Shown: positions 45,685 to 53,338 of the stretch, in pieces
Layout of the letters: each line of letters begins with the position of its first letter
Position numbering within the stretch: the first letter of the stretch is position 1
Source: Actinoplanes solisilvae
Lineage (GTDB): Bacteria; Actinomycetota; Actinomycetes; Mycobacteriales; Micromonosporaceae
DNA length: 64,000 bases
Reading direction: 5' to 3'
Assembly (NCBI RefSeq): GCF_003999975.1
Contig: NZ_RJAC01000030.1
Span: forward strand, 1 to 64,000
Position numbers and translations under genes: made by a program
Notes under the pieces: generated by a model
The model's database searches: none
Seen by the model: only the letters and a program-made list of their open reading frames with translations
What the model was told of the DNA's origin: nothing

Positions 45685-46254
45685 CGGAACCCGCCGTAGG
45701 CGAAGCCCAGCCAACGCCACGCCGCTCGGAACCACGACGTTGAGAACGAACACCAGCACCTCCTCACCGACGGAGTAGTCGTCGACCAGTACTCCGATCA
45801 GCAGGTTGACCACCAGCAGCGCAAACCACAGCGGCACGAAGACGACCGCGGCGGTGCGCAGCGCGACCTCCCGTGCAGCGCGAGGGATGAGAAGGTCCGC
45901 GAGCAGAGCGATCCCGCCCCAGAGCGCGAGGCCCGCTACGAGGAACCACCCGAAGCGCGGACCGCCAAGCGACAGTCCATCGGGCCAGATGGCCCAGGCA
46001 GCCCCCGCCACGGCGGCCGGCCCACCGAAGACCGGCAGGAAAACCGTCGCTTCCTCACTCGCCCGGTATCCGGCCGAGAAGACACCCATTCCAGCGTTGA
46101 TGACCGACACCGGCAGCCATGTAGCCGCGAAGACCGCGAACGCGACGGCACCGGGCGGCTCGTGCGCGAACAGGTTGGCCAGCAACACGACCGACACGAC
46201 CAGCAAACACCGGCCACCAGAAAACGCGGCAAACGCACCGGACCACCTCCACAC
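45673..46254 (-). CDS. Hypothetical polytopic membrane protein
   Basis: The 193-residue protein has about six hydrophobic segments with a C-terminal basic tail (LRLRRVPSAG) and small Gly/Ala-rich loops. No conserved family motif is recognised. It is convergent with the Uma2 gene. Confidence 0.7.
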   Translation of the reverse strand: MWRWSGAFAAFSGGRCLLVVSVVLLANLFAHEPPGAVAFAVFAATWLPVSVINAGMGVFSAGYRASEEATVFLPVFGGPAAVAGAAWAIWPDGLSLGGPRFGWFLVAGLALWGGIALLADLLIPRAAREVALRTAAVVFVPLWFALLVVNLLIGVLVDDYSVGEEVLVFVLNVVVPSGVALAGLRLRRVPSAG

Positions 46255-46299
46255 GCATAGATTCGCCCCGCCCGGCCGCCCCGCTCGGTAGCTCAGCTC

Positions 46300-46505
46300 G
46301 CCCGCTCAGGTCGCCCGCTCAGGTCGGCCACTCGGGTCGGACACTCGGGTCAGCCACTCCGTTCGCCCGCTCAGGTCGGACACTCGGGTCAGCCACTCCG
46401 TTCGCCCGCTCAGGTCGGACACTCGGGTCAGCCACTCCGTTCGCCCGCTCAGGTCGGACACTCGGGTCGGCCACTCGGGTCAGCCACTCGGGTCGGCCAC
46501 TCCGT
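46300..46505. repeat. 39-bp minisatellite
   Basis: Three full 39-bp units (46336-46374, 46375-46413, 46414-46452; GTCGGACACTCGGGTCAGCC start) are flanked by partial and shuffled units made of the same 9-13 bp words (CTCGGGTCGGCCA, CCCGCTCAGGTC). A minus-strand open frame through it would encode a 13-residue repeat but has no credible start context. I regard the gap 46255-46708 as non-coding. Confidence 0.9.
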
Positions 46506-46569
46506 TGGGCTCCGCTCCGTTCAGCGGGATGCCGAAGTTTCCCACGCCGACGAGGCCGGTTGAGGACCC

Positions 46570-46608
46570 TGTGGACAACTCTGAGCGCTGCCGGCTCGCT
46601 GTGGACAA
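46570..46608. promoter_or_regulatory. Pair of DnaA-box-like TGTGGACAA sequences in a 30-bp duplication
   Basis: TGTGGACAA at 46570-46578 and 46600-46608 are exact reverse complements of the actinomycete DnaA box TTGTCCACA. They lie in a 30-bp imperfect tandem duplication (CTGTGGACAACTC then CGCTGCCG). No dnaA/dnaN genes are near, so this is not an obvious oriC; titration or regulatory sites are possible. Confidence 0.55.
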
Positions 46609-46708
46609 CTCCAACCGCTGCCGCCCGCCCGGAGTAGGGTCCGACCACACCACCGCTCCCCGGGTGGGTGGGCGGATAGGAACAGCTCGGGGCCGGAGCC
46701 GTTCTGCC

Positions 46709-48655
46709 TCAGTCCGCGGGGCGGAAGCTATCGAAGACCAGTTGGAGGTCGGGGCGGTAGCGCTGCCAGTCGGCGTCGCGGGTCTGCCAGTAGAAGCCGT
46801 AGGCCTGTTTGGACGAGGTGACTACGCCGCGGTTGTTGACGTGCTGGCGGGTGCCGTTGCGGGTGAAGGTGAACTCCCAGTCGGCGGCCTTGCGGAAATA
46901 GTTGACCTTGTCGATACGGACCTCGCGGTAGGACGGGAAGTCGCCTACGGAGACGCGGTATTCGGCTTTCTCCTGCCAGTCCGCCACCGGGTCGGGGTGC
47001 GGGGTGTCGGTCTGGTCGATGCCCAGGATGCGGGCGGAGCGGCTGTCGCGGAAATAGACGATGGAGCCTTCCTTGGAGCGCGTCCAACCCTGGGGGACGT
47101 AGACGGCGAAGCCGGTCGGGTCGCGGTAGTCGCGCCAGCCCGCGGGCAGGGGCGGGCGGGCCGAACCGGTCGACACCGGGGATGAGGGCGGCGGCTTGGC
47201 GGGTGAGGCGGTGGCCGCGGACGACGGTGGGCGGGAGGTTCCGGCGGGGGCTGAGGGCGTGGCGGCGGGTGCGGAGGCGGGCTGTTGACCGGCCTCGACC
47301 AGGTCGCCGCCGCCGCTGTCGGAGCCGGGGCGGGTCACGGCCCAGACGACGGCGGCCACCGCGAGGACCGCTACGGCTGCCGCGACCAGGATCCAGCGGC
47401 CCGGCGATGCGGGCGGGCGCGGACCAGCGTCGGGCGGAGACGGCGGCGCGGCGGTCCCCCACGAAACCGCGGAGCCCGCTCCACGAGGACTGGAGATCTC
47501 GGTGTCGGGGGGCGGTTCATCGGGCTGATCCAGGAGCAGACGATCCGGCTGCACCGGATCTGACGGCGGACGCTGCGCAGGCACACCGGGACCAGCAGGC
47601 GCACCGGGACCAGCAGGCGCGACGGGACCAGCAGGCGCGGCACTACGGGCGGGCTCCGCCTCAGGCAAGGACTCACGCGGGGATGCCTCACGGGCGGGTG
47701 CGCCCGCAACGGCGGCATCCGGCAGAGCAGAGGCGGGGGCGGCCTCGGGAGCGGGTGCGGGTGCGGCCTCACCCCGTACGGGAAAAGGCAGTTGAAGGTC
47801 GTCGGTCGCAGGGGCCTCGACGTGGGCCGGAACCAGCGCGTGGCCATAGGCGCCGGAGGCCGCCGCCCGCAGCAGGTGCTCAGCCTCGTTCGCGTCGAGG
47901 CGTTCGGCCGGGTCCTTGCGGAGCAGCCCGACCAGCACCGGCTCGAGCGGCCCGGCCTGCCGTGGCGGATCCGGTTCGTCGGCCGCCAGCGCCGTCAGGG
48001 TCGCGAGGGCGTTGCCGCGACGGAACGGCGAGCGCCCCTCCACCGCCGCATACAGGGTCGCTCCCAGCGACCACAGATCCGACGCGAGCCCGGCCGTCCC
48101 GTATTTGGCGCGCTCCGGCGACATGAACTCGGGCGACCCGAGCAGCATGTTCGAGCTCGTGATCTGGCTTTCGCCCTCGATCGTGGCGATGCCGAAGTCG
48201 GTCAGAAGCACCCGCCCGTCGTCGGCCAGCAGCACGTTCGCCGGTTTCACGTCGCGGTGGTCGACCCCGGCGCTGTGCGCGGCGCGCAGGGCGGCCAGCA
48301 GGTCCAGTCCGATGCGGGCGACGCGGCGCGGGTCGAGCGGCCCGGAGGCTTTCAGCTCGTCGTCGAGCGAGTGGGACGGCACGTAGGCCATGACGATCCA
48401 GGCGCGGCCGTCCTCGTCGAGCACGTCGAAGACCTGCACCACGTTGGGATGGCCGAGGCGGGCGGCGGCGCGGGCTTCCCGGAGCGTACGGCGGTGGGCC
48501 GAGTCTCGCTCCCCCGCGAGCAGTTCGTCGGGGAGCAGCACTTCCTTGACCGCGACTTCGCGCTGGAGCACCTCGTCGCGGGCGTGCCAGACCCGGCCCA
48601 TGCCGCCTTCGCCCAGCGGGTCACCCAGGCGGTATCGGCCGGCGATGAGAGGCAT
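46709..48655 (-). CDS. Transmembrane Ser/Thr protein kinase (PknB-like Hanks type)
   Basis: The 648-residue protein has an N-terminal kinase domain (~7-265) with glycine loop LGEGGMGRV, Lys37 in VAVKEV, catalytic HRDVKPAN (Asp135), DFG (Asp153) and SPEFMSPERA. A long Pro/Ala/Glu-rich linker (~285-415) leads to one TM helix (~418-440) and an extracellular domain with YRDPTGFAVYVPQGWTRSKE and a DWEFTF module, not PASTA. It would phosphorylate cytosolic targets in response to an extracellular cue. It is divergent from the LacI regulator of the sugar locus. Confidence 0.93.
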   Translation of the reverse strand: MPLIAGRYRLGDPLGEGGMGRVWHARDEVLQREVAVKEVLLPDELLAGERDSAHRRTLREARAAARLGHPNVVQVFDVLDEDGRAWIVMAYVPSHSLDDELKASGPLDPRRVARIGLDLLAALRAAHSAGVDHRDVKPANVLLADDGRVLLTDFGIATIEGESQITSSNMLLGSPEFMSPERAKYGTAGLASDLWSLGATLYAAVEGRSPFRRGNALATLTALAADEPDPPRQAGPLEPVLVGLLRKDPAERLDANEAEHLLRAAASGAYGHALVPAHVEAPATDDLQLPFPVRGEAAPAPAPEAAPASALPDAAVAGAPAREASPRESLPEAEPARSAAPAGPVAPAGPGAPAGPGVPAQRPPSDPVQPDRLLLDQPDEPPPDTEISSPRGAGSAVSWGTAAPPSPPDAGPRPPASPGRWILVAAAVAVLAVAAVVWAVTRPGSDSGGGDLVEAGQQPASAPAATPSAPAGTSRPPSSAATASPAKPPPSSPVSTGSARPPLPAGWRDYRDPTGFAVYVPQGWTRSKEGSIVYFRDSRSARILGIDQTDTPHPDPVADWQEKAEYRVSVGDFPSYREVRIDKVNYFRKAADWEFTFTRNGTRQHVNNRGVVTSSKQAYGFYWQTRDADWQRYRPDLQLVFDSFRPAD

Positions 48656-48746
48656 GTCGATGGCCTTACCCGAACTCCACGGACCTCAGACGTGTGCACG
48701 TGCCCTTGTCGGCCGCGGAATGTGCAATACTTCCGGAACTCCGTTA

Positions 48747-48757
48747 CGAAAGTTTCG
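48747..48757. promoter_or_regulatory. CGAAA-N-TTTCG operator upstream of the LacI gene
   Basis: CGAAAGTTTCG is a perfect 11-bp dyad 30 bp before the LacI-family start at 48788. It matches the operator type described for Streptomyces xylobiose/xylanase repressors (BxlR/XlnR), so autoregulation is likely. Confidence 0.7.
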
Positions 48758-48787
48758 CGGAGACTGAAGTGTGAGCGAGGAGAGACG

Positions 48788-49801
48788 ATGGCCGCGACCG
48801 GAAGACGAGTCACCATCGCGACCATTGCCGAGGCGGCCGGGGTGTCCGTTCCCACGGTGTCGCGGGTGCTCAACGGGCGCACGGACGTGTCGCCCGAGAC
48901 GCGCGACCGCATCGAACATTTGTTGCGTGAGCACGACTACCGCCCTCGTAACTCTCGGCAGCCGCTGCGCGCGGGCCTGCTCGACCTGGTTTTCCCCGAT
49001 CTCGACAGTCCGTGGGCGGTCGAGCTGATCCGCGGTGTCGAGGAGGTCACGCACGCCGCCGGCGTCGGCACCGTCGTGTCGGCCATCCACCGGCGTACGG
49101 CGTCGACCCGCCAGTGGCTGCAGAATCTGCGGTCCCGGCAGTCCGACGGCGTCATCCTGGTGACCTGGGACGGGGCCGGCCCGGTGAGCACCGAGCTGCA
49201 CCGGCTGAACGTGCCGATGGTGATAATCGATCCGGCGGGCGGGGCCGCGGCCGACGTGCCGACGATCGGCGCGACGAACTGGTCGGGCGGGCGCAGCGCG
49301 ACCGAACATCTGATCTCGCTGGGGCACCGGCGCATCGGCCTGGTCGAGGGGCCGCGCAACCTGCTGTGCAGCCGGGCACGGCTCGACGGATACCGGGCGG
49401 CGCTCGAGTCGGCCGGGCTGCGCGTCGACCGGCGGCTGATCGAGCCGGGCGACTTCCGGCACGAGTCGGGTTTCGCGGCGGCCGAGCGGCTGCTCGACCG
49501 GGACGAGCCGCCGACCGCGATCTTCGCGTCGAGCGACCAGATGGCGCTGGGCGTCTACGAGGCGGCGCGCCTGCGCGGGTTGCGGGTGCCTGACGAGCTG
49601 AGCGTGATCGGCTTCGACGACCTGCCCGAGGCCCGCTGGTCGTCGCCGCCGCTGACCACCGTACGGCAGCCTCTGGCTGACATGGGTGGCCTGGCCGCCC
49701 GTACGGTGCTGCGCCTGTCTCGGGGTGAGCCGATCGAGACGCCCCGCGTCGAGCTGGCAACCGAGCTCGTCGTGCGCGAGAGCACCGCCGCGCTGCGATA
49801 A
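48788..49801 (+). CDS. LacI-family repressor of the sugar-uptake locus (BxlR-like)
   Basis: The 337-residue protein has a LacI HTH and hinge: VTIATIAEAAGVSVPTVSRV, LNGRTDVSPETRDRIEHLL, then a periplasmic-binding-protein-like effector domain ending SVIGFDDLPEARWSSPPLTT, VRQPLADMG. GAGGAGAG precedes ATG 48788. It is convergent with the ABC permease genes across a strong terminator. The shared operator motif indicates control of the transporter and GH3 gene, with a short oligosaccharide as inducer. Confidence 0.9.
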   Translation: MAATGRRVTIATIAEAAGVSVPTVSRVLNGRTDVSPETRDRIEHLLREHDYRPRNSRQPLRAGLLDLVFPDLDSPWAVELIRGVEEVTHAAGVGTVVSAIHRRTASTRQWLQNLRSRQSDGVILVTWDGAGPVSTELHRLNVPMVIIDPAGGAAADVPTIGATNWSGGRSATEHLISLGHRRIGLVEGPRNLLCSRARLDGYRAALESAGLRVDRRLIEPGDFRHESGFAAAERLLDRDEPPTAIFASSDQMALGVYEAARLRGLRVPDELSVIGFDDLPEARWSSPPLTTVRQPLADMGGLAARTVLRLSRGEPIETPRVELATELVVRESTAALR

Positions 49802-49834
49802 GAAACCCGCGATAAGAAAGCCGCGATGACGACA

Positions 49835-49864
49835 ACGGCCCCTGTCCGCGAGGACAGGGGCCGT
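49835..49864. terminator. Bidirectional terminator
   Basis: ACGGCCCCTGTCC and GGACAGGGGCCGT form a perfect 13-bp stem with a GCGA tetraloop between the convergent LacI and permease genes. It can terminate transcription from both sides. Confidence 0.92.
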
Positions 49865-49877
49865 CGTGCAGTGCGTC

Positions 49878-50768
49878 CTACTTGCCGAAACCGGCCGTCA
49901 GACCGCTGAGGAGCTGGCGGCGGCCGATGGCGTACAGAAGGACGATCGGCAGCGTCGTCAGCGTGACCGACGCGGCGATCGCCGGGATGTTGATGCCGAA
50001 CTGGCCCGAGAAGTTGGCCAGCGCCAGCGGGATCGTCCGCTGGTCGGGGCTCTGGGTCAGCACCAGCGGCAGCAGGAACCCGTTCCAGATGCCCAGCGCG
50101 TTGTAGATCGTCACCGTGACCAGCGCCGGCCGCGTGAGCGGGAACGCGAGCCGCCACAGCGTGCCCCACTCGGTGGCGCCGTCCATGCGCATCGACTCGA
50201 AGAGTTCCTTCGGGACGTCACGGATGAAGTTGGCCAGCACGAGCACGGACAGCGGGATGGCGAACGCGATCGACGGCAGGATGATCGCGGCCAGGGTGTC
50301 GTACATCTGAAGCTTGATGATGATCAGGTAGACCGGGATGATCACCGCTTGGAGCGGGATGGCCAGGCCCATCAGGAACACCGAGTTCATGACCTTCAGC
50401 AGCCGGTTCCCGGCGCCACGAACGATCGCGTACGCCGCCATGAAGCTGATCGCGACGGCCGGGACGATCGCGCCGACCGTGACGATCACGCTGTTGAAGA
50501 AGTAGCGGATGACGTCGTTCTCGATGACCGTCTTGTAGTTGGTCAACGTGAAGTCGGACGGCGGGAGCAGCGGGTTGGTGACGAAGTAGGTGTCCTGGGT
50601 CTTGAAGCTGGTGATGACGATCCAATAGATCGGCAGCATCACGATGAAGAGCCAGACCCAGCTCAGGCCACCGCCGAACCAGTTGTAGGACCGGGCGCGC
50701 CGACGGAGACGACTACCGGGGGTGCCGGTGACGGTCGGCGACGGTGCGTGCTTGGTGATGGTCGCCAA
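49878..50768 (-). CDS. Sugar ABC transporter permease (MalG/BxlG-like)
   Basis: The 296-residue protein has six TM helices, an N-terminal cytosolic leader, VITSFKTQDTYFVTNPLLPP, and the EAA loop ELFESMRMDGATEWGTLWRL with AFPLTRPALVTV, as in CUT1 family inner-membrane components. It starts 1 bp after the upstream permease stop. No ATPase gene is adjacent; CUT1 systems in actinomycetes commonly share the MsiK ATPase encoded elsewhere. Confidence 0.92.
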   Translation of the reverse strand: MATITKHAPSPTVTGTPGSRLRRRARSYNWFGGGLSWVWLFIVMLPIYWIVITSFKTQDTYFVTNPLLPPSDFTLTNYKTVIENDVIRYFFNSVIVTVGAIVPAVAISFMAAYAIVRGAGNRLLKVMNSVFLMGLAIPLQAVIIPVYLIIIKLQMYDTLAAIILPSIAFAIPLSVLVLANFIRDVPKELFESMRMDGATEWGTLWRLAFPLTRPALVTVTIYNALGIWNGFLLPLVLTQSPDQRTIPLALANFSGQFGINIPAIAASVTLTTLPIVLLYAIGRRQLLSGLTAGFGK

Positions 50769-50769
50769 C

Positions 50770-51693
50770 TCAGGCTCCTTCGCTCTGGCTCTCGTCGGCC
50801 CGGCCGCCCAGCCGCCGCAGCAGCAGGGAGAGCGCGAGCCCGACCAGGACCAGGATGACAGCGATCGCGCTGGCCGGCCCCATCAGGTTGGCCTGGAAGC
50901 CCTGCCGGTACATGAGCAGCGCCAGCGCTCGGGTGGCGTCGCCGGGACCGCCTGCGGTCAGGACATAGATGAGGTCGAAGAACGTCAGCGAGCCGACCAC
51001 CATCAGCGTCGACGAGGTGATGACCGTGTATTTGATCTGCGGCAGGGTGATGGAGAAGAACTGCCGCACCCGGCCGGCCCCGTCGATCTGGGACGCCTCG
51101 TACATGCTCGTGGGGATCTGCCGTACCGCGCCTTGATAGATCAGCGTGTGGAACGGGATGAACTGCCACGACACGATGAAGATCAGGGTGGCCATGGCCA
51201 GCGTCGCGTTGCCGAGCCAGTCCTGGTTGAGCGCCTCGACGCCCAGGCCGCTGCCGAGACCGAAGCTCGGGTCGAGCAGCGACTTGTAGGTGATCGCGAT
51301 GGCGGCCGAGCTCAGCAGCAGGGGGATGAAGAACAGCACGGCGAGGAACTCGCGGTAGCGCTTGCTGGTCGCGAGGAAGACGCCGAGGAGGATCGACAAC
51401 GGGGTCTGCACGGCCCAGGACAGCGCCATGATCAGGAACGTGACCCAGAGGGCGTTCGGGAGACCGGGGTCCTTCAGCGTGGCGCGCCAGCTGTCCAGCC
51501 CGGACGGCACGATCTCGCCGAAGCCGTTCCAGGTGGTGAAGCTGAGCGCGAGAACGCCGATCAGCGGGATGATGCCGAAGAAGATGAACCAGACGAATGC
51601 CGGCAGGGCCATCCAGACGACGGAACCGCCCCGCCCGCCGCTGGACCGTGGAGACTCCTTCGTCCTTACGACGGGCGGAGCGATGGTCGTCAC
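50770..51693 (-). CDS. Sugar ABC transporter permease (MalF/BxlF-like)
   Basis: The 307-residue permease has six TM helices, the first at ALPAFVWFIFFGIIPLIGVL, and the EAA loop TSMYEASQIDGAGRVRQFFS with ITLPQIKYTVITS. I start at GTG 51693 because its GTGA overlaps the stop of the binding-protein gene; an upstream in-frame ATG would lie within that gene. It pairs with the MalG-like permease. Confidence 0.92.
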   Translation of the reverse strand: MTTIAPPVVRTKESPRSSGGRGGSVVWMALPAFVWFIFFGIIPLIGVLALSFTTWNGFGEIVPSGLDSWRATLKDPGLPNALWVTFLIMALSWAVQTPLSILLGVFLATSKRYREFLAVLFFIPLLLSSAAIAITYKSLLDPSFGLGSGLGVEALNQDWLGNATLAMATLIFIVSWQFIPFHTLIYQGAVRQIPTSMYEASQIDGAGRVRQFFSITLPQIKYTVITSSTLMVVGSLTFFDLIYVLTAGGPGDATRALALLMYRQGFQANLMGPASAIAVILVLVGLALSLLLRRLGGRADESQSEGA

Positions 51694-53033
51694 TTCCCGA
51701 TGACTCCGTTCATGGCGCTGACCCACTGCTGCGGGCTGACCTGCAGCTGGAACAGCTTCGCGATGTTGTCGAGCAGCGTCTCGGCCGCGGTCGGGCTCAG
51801 GGCCTGGTCCCACGACTGGGCGAAGACCTTGGCGCCGTTGGCGATGCCGGCCATGTCCTTGAGGAACTGGGCGTCACCACCGGTGAAGAGGCTGTCGCTG
51901 TTCTTCAGCACCGGCACGCCGCCGGACTTGACCCAGCCGGACTTCTCGTCGTCGTCGACCAGGGTGGTCGAGAAGAACTTCTTCGCGATCTCCTTCGCCT
52001 CGGGCGTGGCCTTCGACGAGATCGAGAGGTACTGACCGGGGTTGCCGACCGTGTTCGACGGGTCGCCCTTGCCGCCCTCGACGGCCGGGAAGTTCATCCA
52101 GCCCAGGCCGTCCTCCTTGACGAAGTTGCCACCGTTGGCGGTCTGGATGCCGTACGACCAGGAGCCGTGCAGCATCATGGCGGCCTTGCCGGTGTAGAGC
52201 AGGGCCTGGTCGGCGTTCGAGTCGGCCGTGGTCGACGAGAAGCCCTTCTGGAAGCCGTTGGCCTTCACCAGGTCCTGGATCTTGGTGAGCATGTCGAGGA
52301 CGGCCGGGTCGGACCAGGCGTCCTTCTCGCCGGCGAAGACGCGGTCGAAGACCTCGGAGCCGGCGGTGCGGTCGAGCAGGAACTCGAGCCACATCATGTT
52401 CGTCCAGCGCGACTGGCCGGCCAGCGAGAACGGAGCGACCTTGGCGGCGTTGAACTTCGGCACGAGGGCCATGATCTCGCCCCACGACTTCGGGGGCTGG
52501 ACGCCGACCCGCTCGAAGACCTTCTTGTTGTAGAAGAGCACGATCGGCTGGACGGTCTCGATCGGCATCGCGTAGATCTTGCCGTTGACCGTGGCGGCAC
52601 CGAACGACGAGGCAAGGATCTTGTCCTTCACCGCGGCGTTCTGACCGAACCAGTCGGTCAGGTCTTCCACCAGGTTCGAGTTGACGTACTCCTTGAGGCC
52701 GCCACCGCCCCAGCCCCAGATCATCGTCGGGCCCTGGTTCGCGCCCAGCGAGGTCTTGATCTTCTGCTTGTAGGCGTCGTTCTGGAAGTACAGCTCCTCG
52801 ATCTTGGTGCTCGCGTTGGCCTTGTTGAAGCGCTCGATCGCGGCCTTGCGAACGGGCTCGCCGGGCGGGCCGCTGAGCGACCAGTAGCTGGCGCTGCCGC
52901 CGCCACCGCCACCGGTGCTGCCGGTGCCGGGCGCCTTCGGGCCGTCGCTGCCACAGGCGGCCAGCGCCGCGGCACCGGCCGCGCCCGCGGCCAGTCCGAG
53001 GAAGTTACGCCGGGAAATCGGGTTATTGGTCAC
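51690..53033 (-). CDS. Sugar-binding lipoprotein (BxlE-like)
   Basis: The 447-residue precursor has a twin-arginine signal (ISRRNFLGLAAGAAGAAALA) and lipobox with Cys27, then a Gly/Ser linker and a CUT1 solute-binding domain (YWSLSGPPGEPVRKAAIERF, PTMIWGWGGGGLKEY, IETVQPIVLFYNKKVFERVG, AAMMLHGSWSYGIQT). GTG 53033 follows CGGAG by 8 nt. It would capture a short beta-linked oligosaccharide such as xylobiose or cellobiose and deliver it to the two downstream permeases. Confidence 0.92.
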   Translation of the reverse strand: MTNNPISRRNFLGLAAGAAGAAALAACGSDGPKAPGTGSTGGGGGGSASYWSLSGPPGEPVRKAAIERFNKANASTKIEELYFQNDAYKQKIKTSLGANQGPTMIWGWGGGGLKEYVNSNLVEDLTDWFGQNAAVKDKILASSFGAATVNGKIYAMPIETVQPIVLFYNKKVFERVGVQPPKSWGEIMALVPKFNAAKVAPFSLAGQSRWTNMMWLEFLLDRTAGSEVFDRVFAGEKDAWSDPAVLDMLTKIQDLVKANGFQKGFSSTTADSNADQALLYTGKAAMMLHGSWSYGIQTANGGNFVKEDGLGWMNFPAVEGGKGDPSNTVGNPGQYLSISSKATPEAKEIAKKFFSTTLVDDDEKSGWVKSGGVPVLKNSDSLFTGGDAQFLKDMAGIANGAKVFAQSWDQALSPTAAETLLDNIAKLFQLQVSPQQWVSAMNGVIGK

Positions 53034-53148
53034 GCTGATCTCCGAACTCGAATGCCGCCTCGAACGGCGGCGAGAGGATCGCCGTGGTGGGTGGTCGTCC
53101 GCGTCACAGAGGCTGCAACTTTCGCTCGACAACCGCAAATTAACACAA

Positions 53149-53171
53149 GGTTTCGTTAACGTAGGGTTTCG
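53149..53171. promoter_or_regulatory. Operator half-sites between transporter and GH3 genes
   Basis: GGTTTCG occurs at 53149-53155 and 53165-53171, 16 bp apart, within the promoter of the binding-protein gene; AACTTTCG lies further downstream at about 53118. They match half of the CGAAA-N-TTTCG operator in the opposite orientation. Confidence 0.5.
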
Positions 53172-53295
53172 GGGTGATCATGTCAAGGGTCTTGCGATGG
53201 TCGCGCTCCCACCGCAAGAGTGGACGTGATCGCGACCAGCTCGCAGGCCCCCGTTTAAGATCACCGAGCGCCGAAACAAAGCGCTGTGCAAACAC

Positions 53296-53306
53296 TGAAA
53301 GTTTCG
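53296..53306. promoter_or_regulatory. CGAAA-N-TTTCG-type operator upstream of the GH3 gene
   Basis: TGAAAGTTTCG differs by one base from the perfect dyad at 48747-48757 and shares the 10-bp core GAAAGTTTCG. It lies 32 bp before the GH3 start. A further CGAAA half-site is at 53272-53276. Confidence 0.65.
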
Positions 53307-53338
53307 GAAGTATCAAGGAAACACTGAGGAGTTGCGCC

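Noticed and set aside
46570..46608. Chromosomal origin
   Set aside because: Only two DnaA-like boxes and no dnaA, dnaN, rpmH or AT-rich unwinding region nearby.
46319..46648. Minus-strand frame encoding a 13-residue repeat (VADPSVRPERANG)
   Set aside because: The repeat comes from the 39-bp minisatellite, which is divisible by three and stays open. No ribosome site, no domain, and partial units break the pattern.
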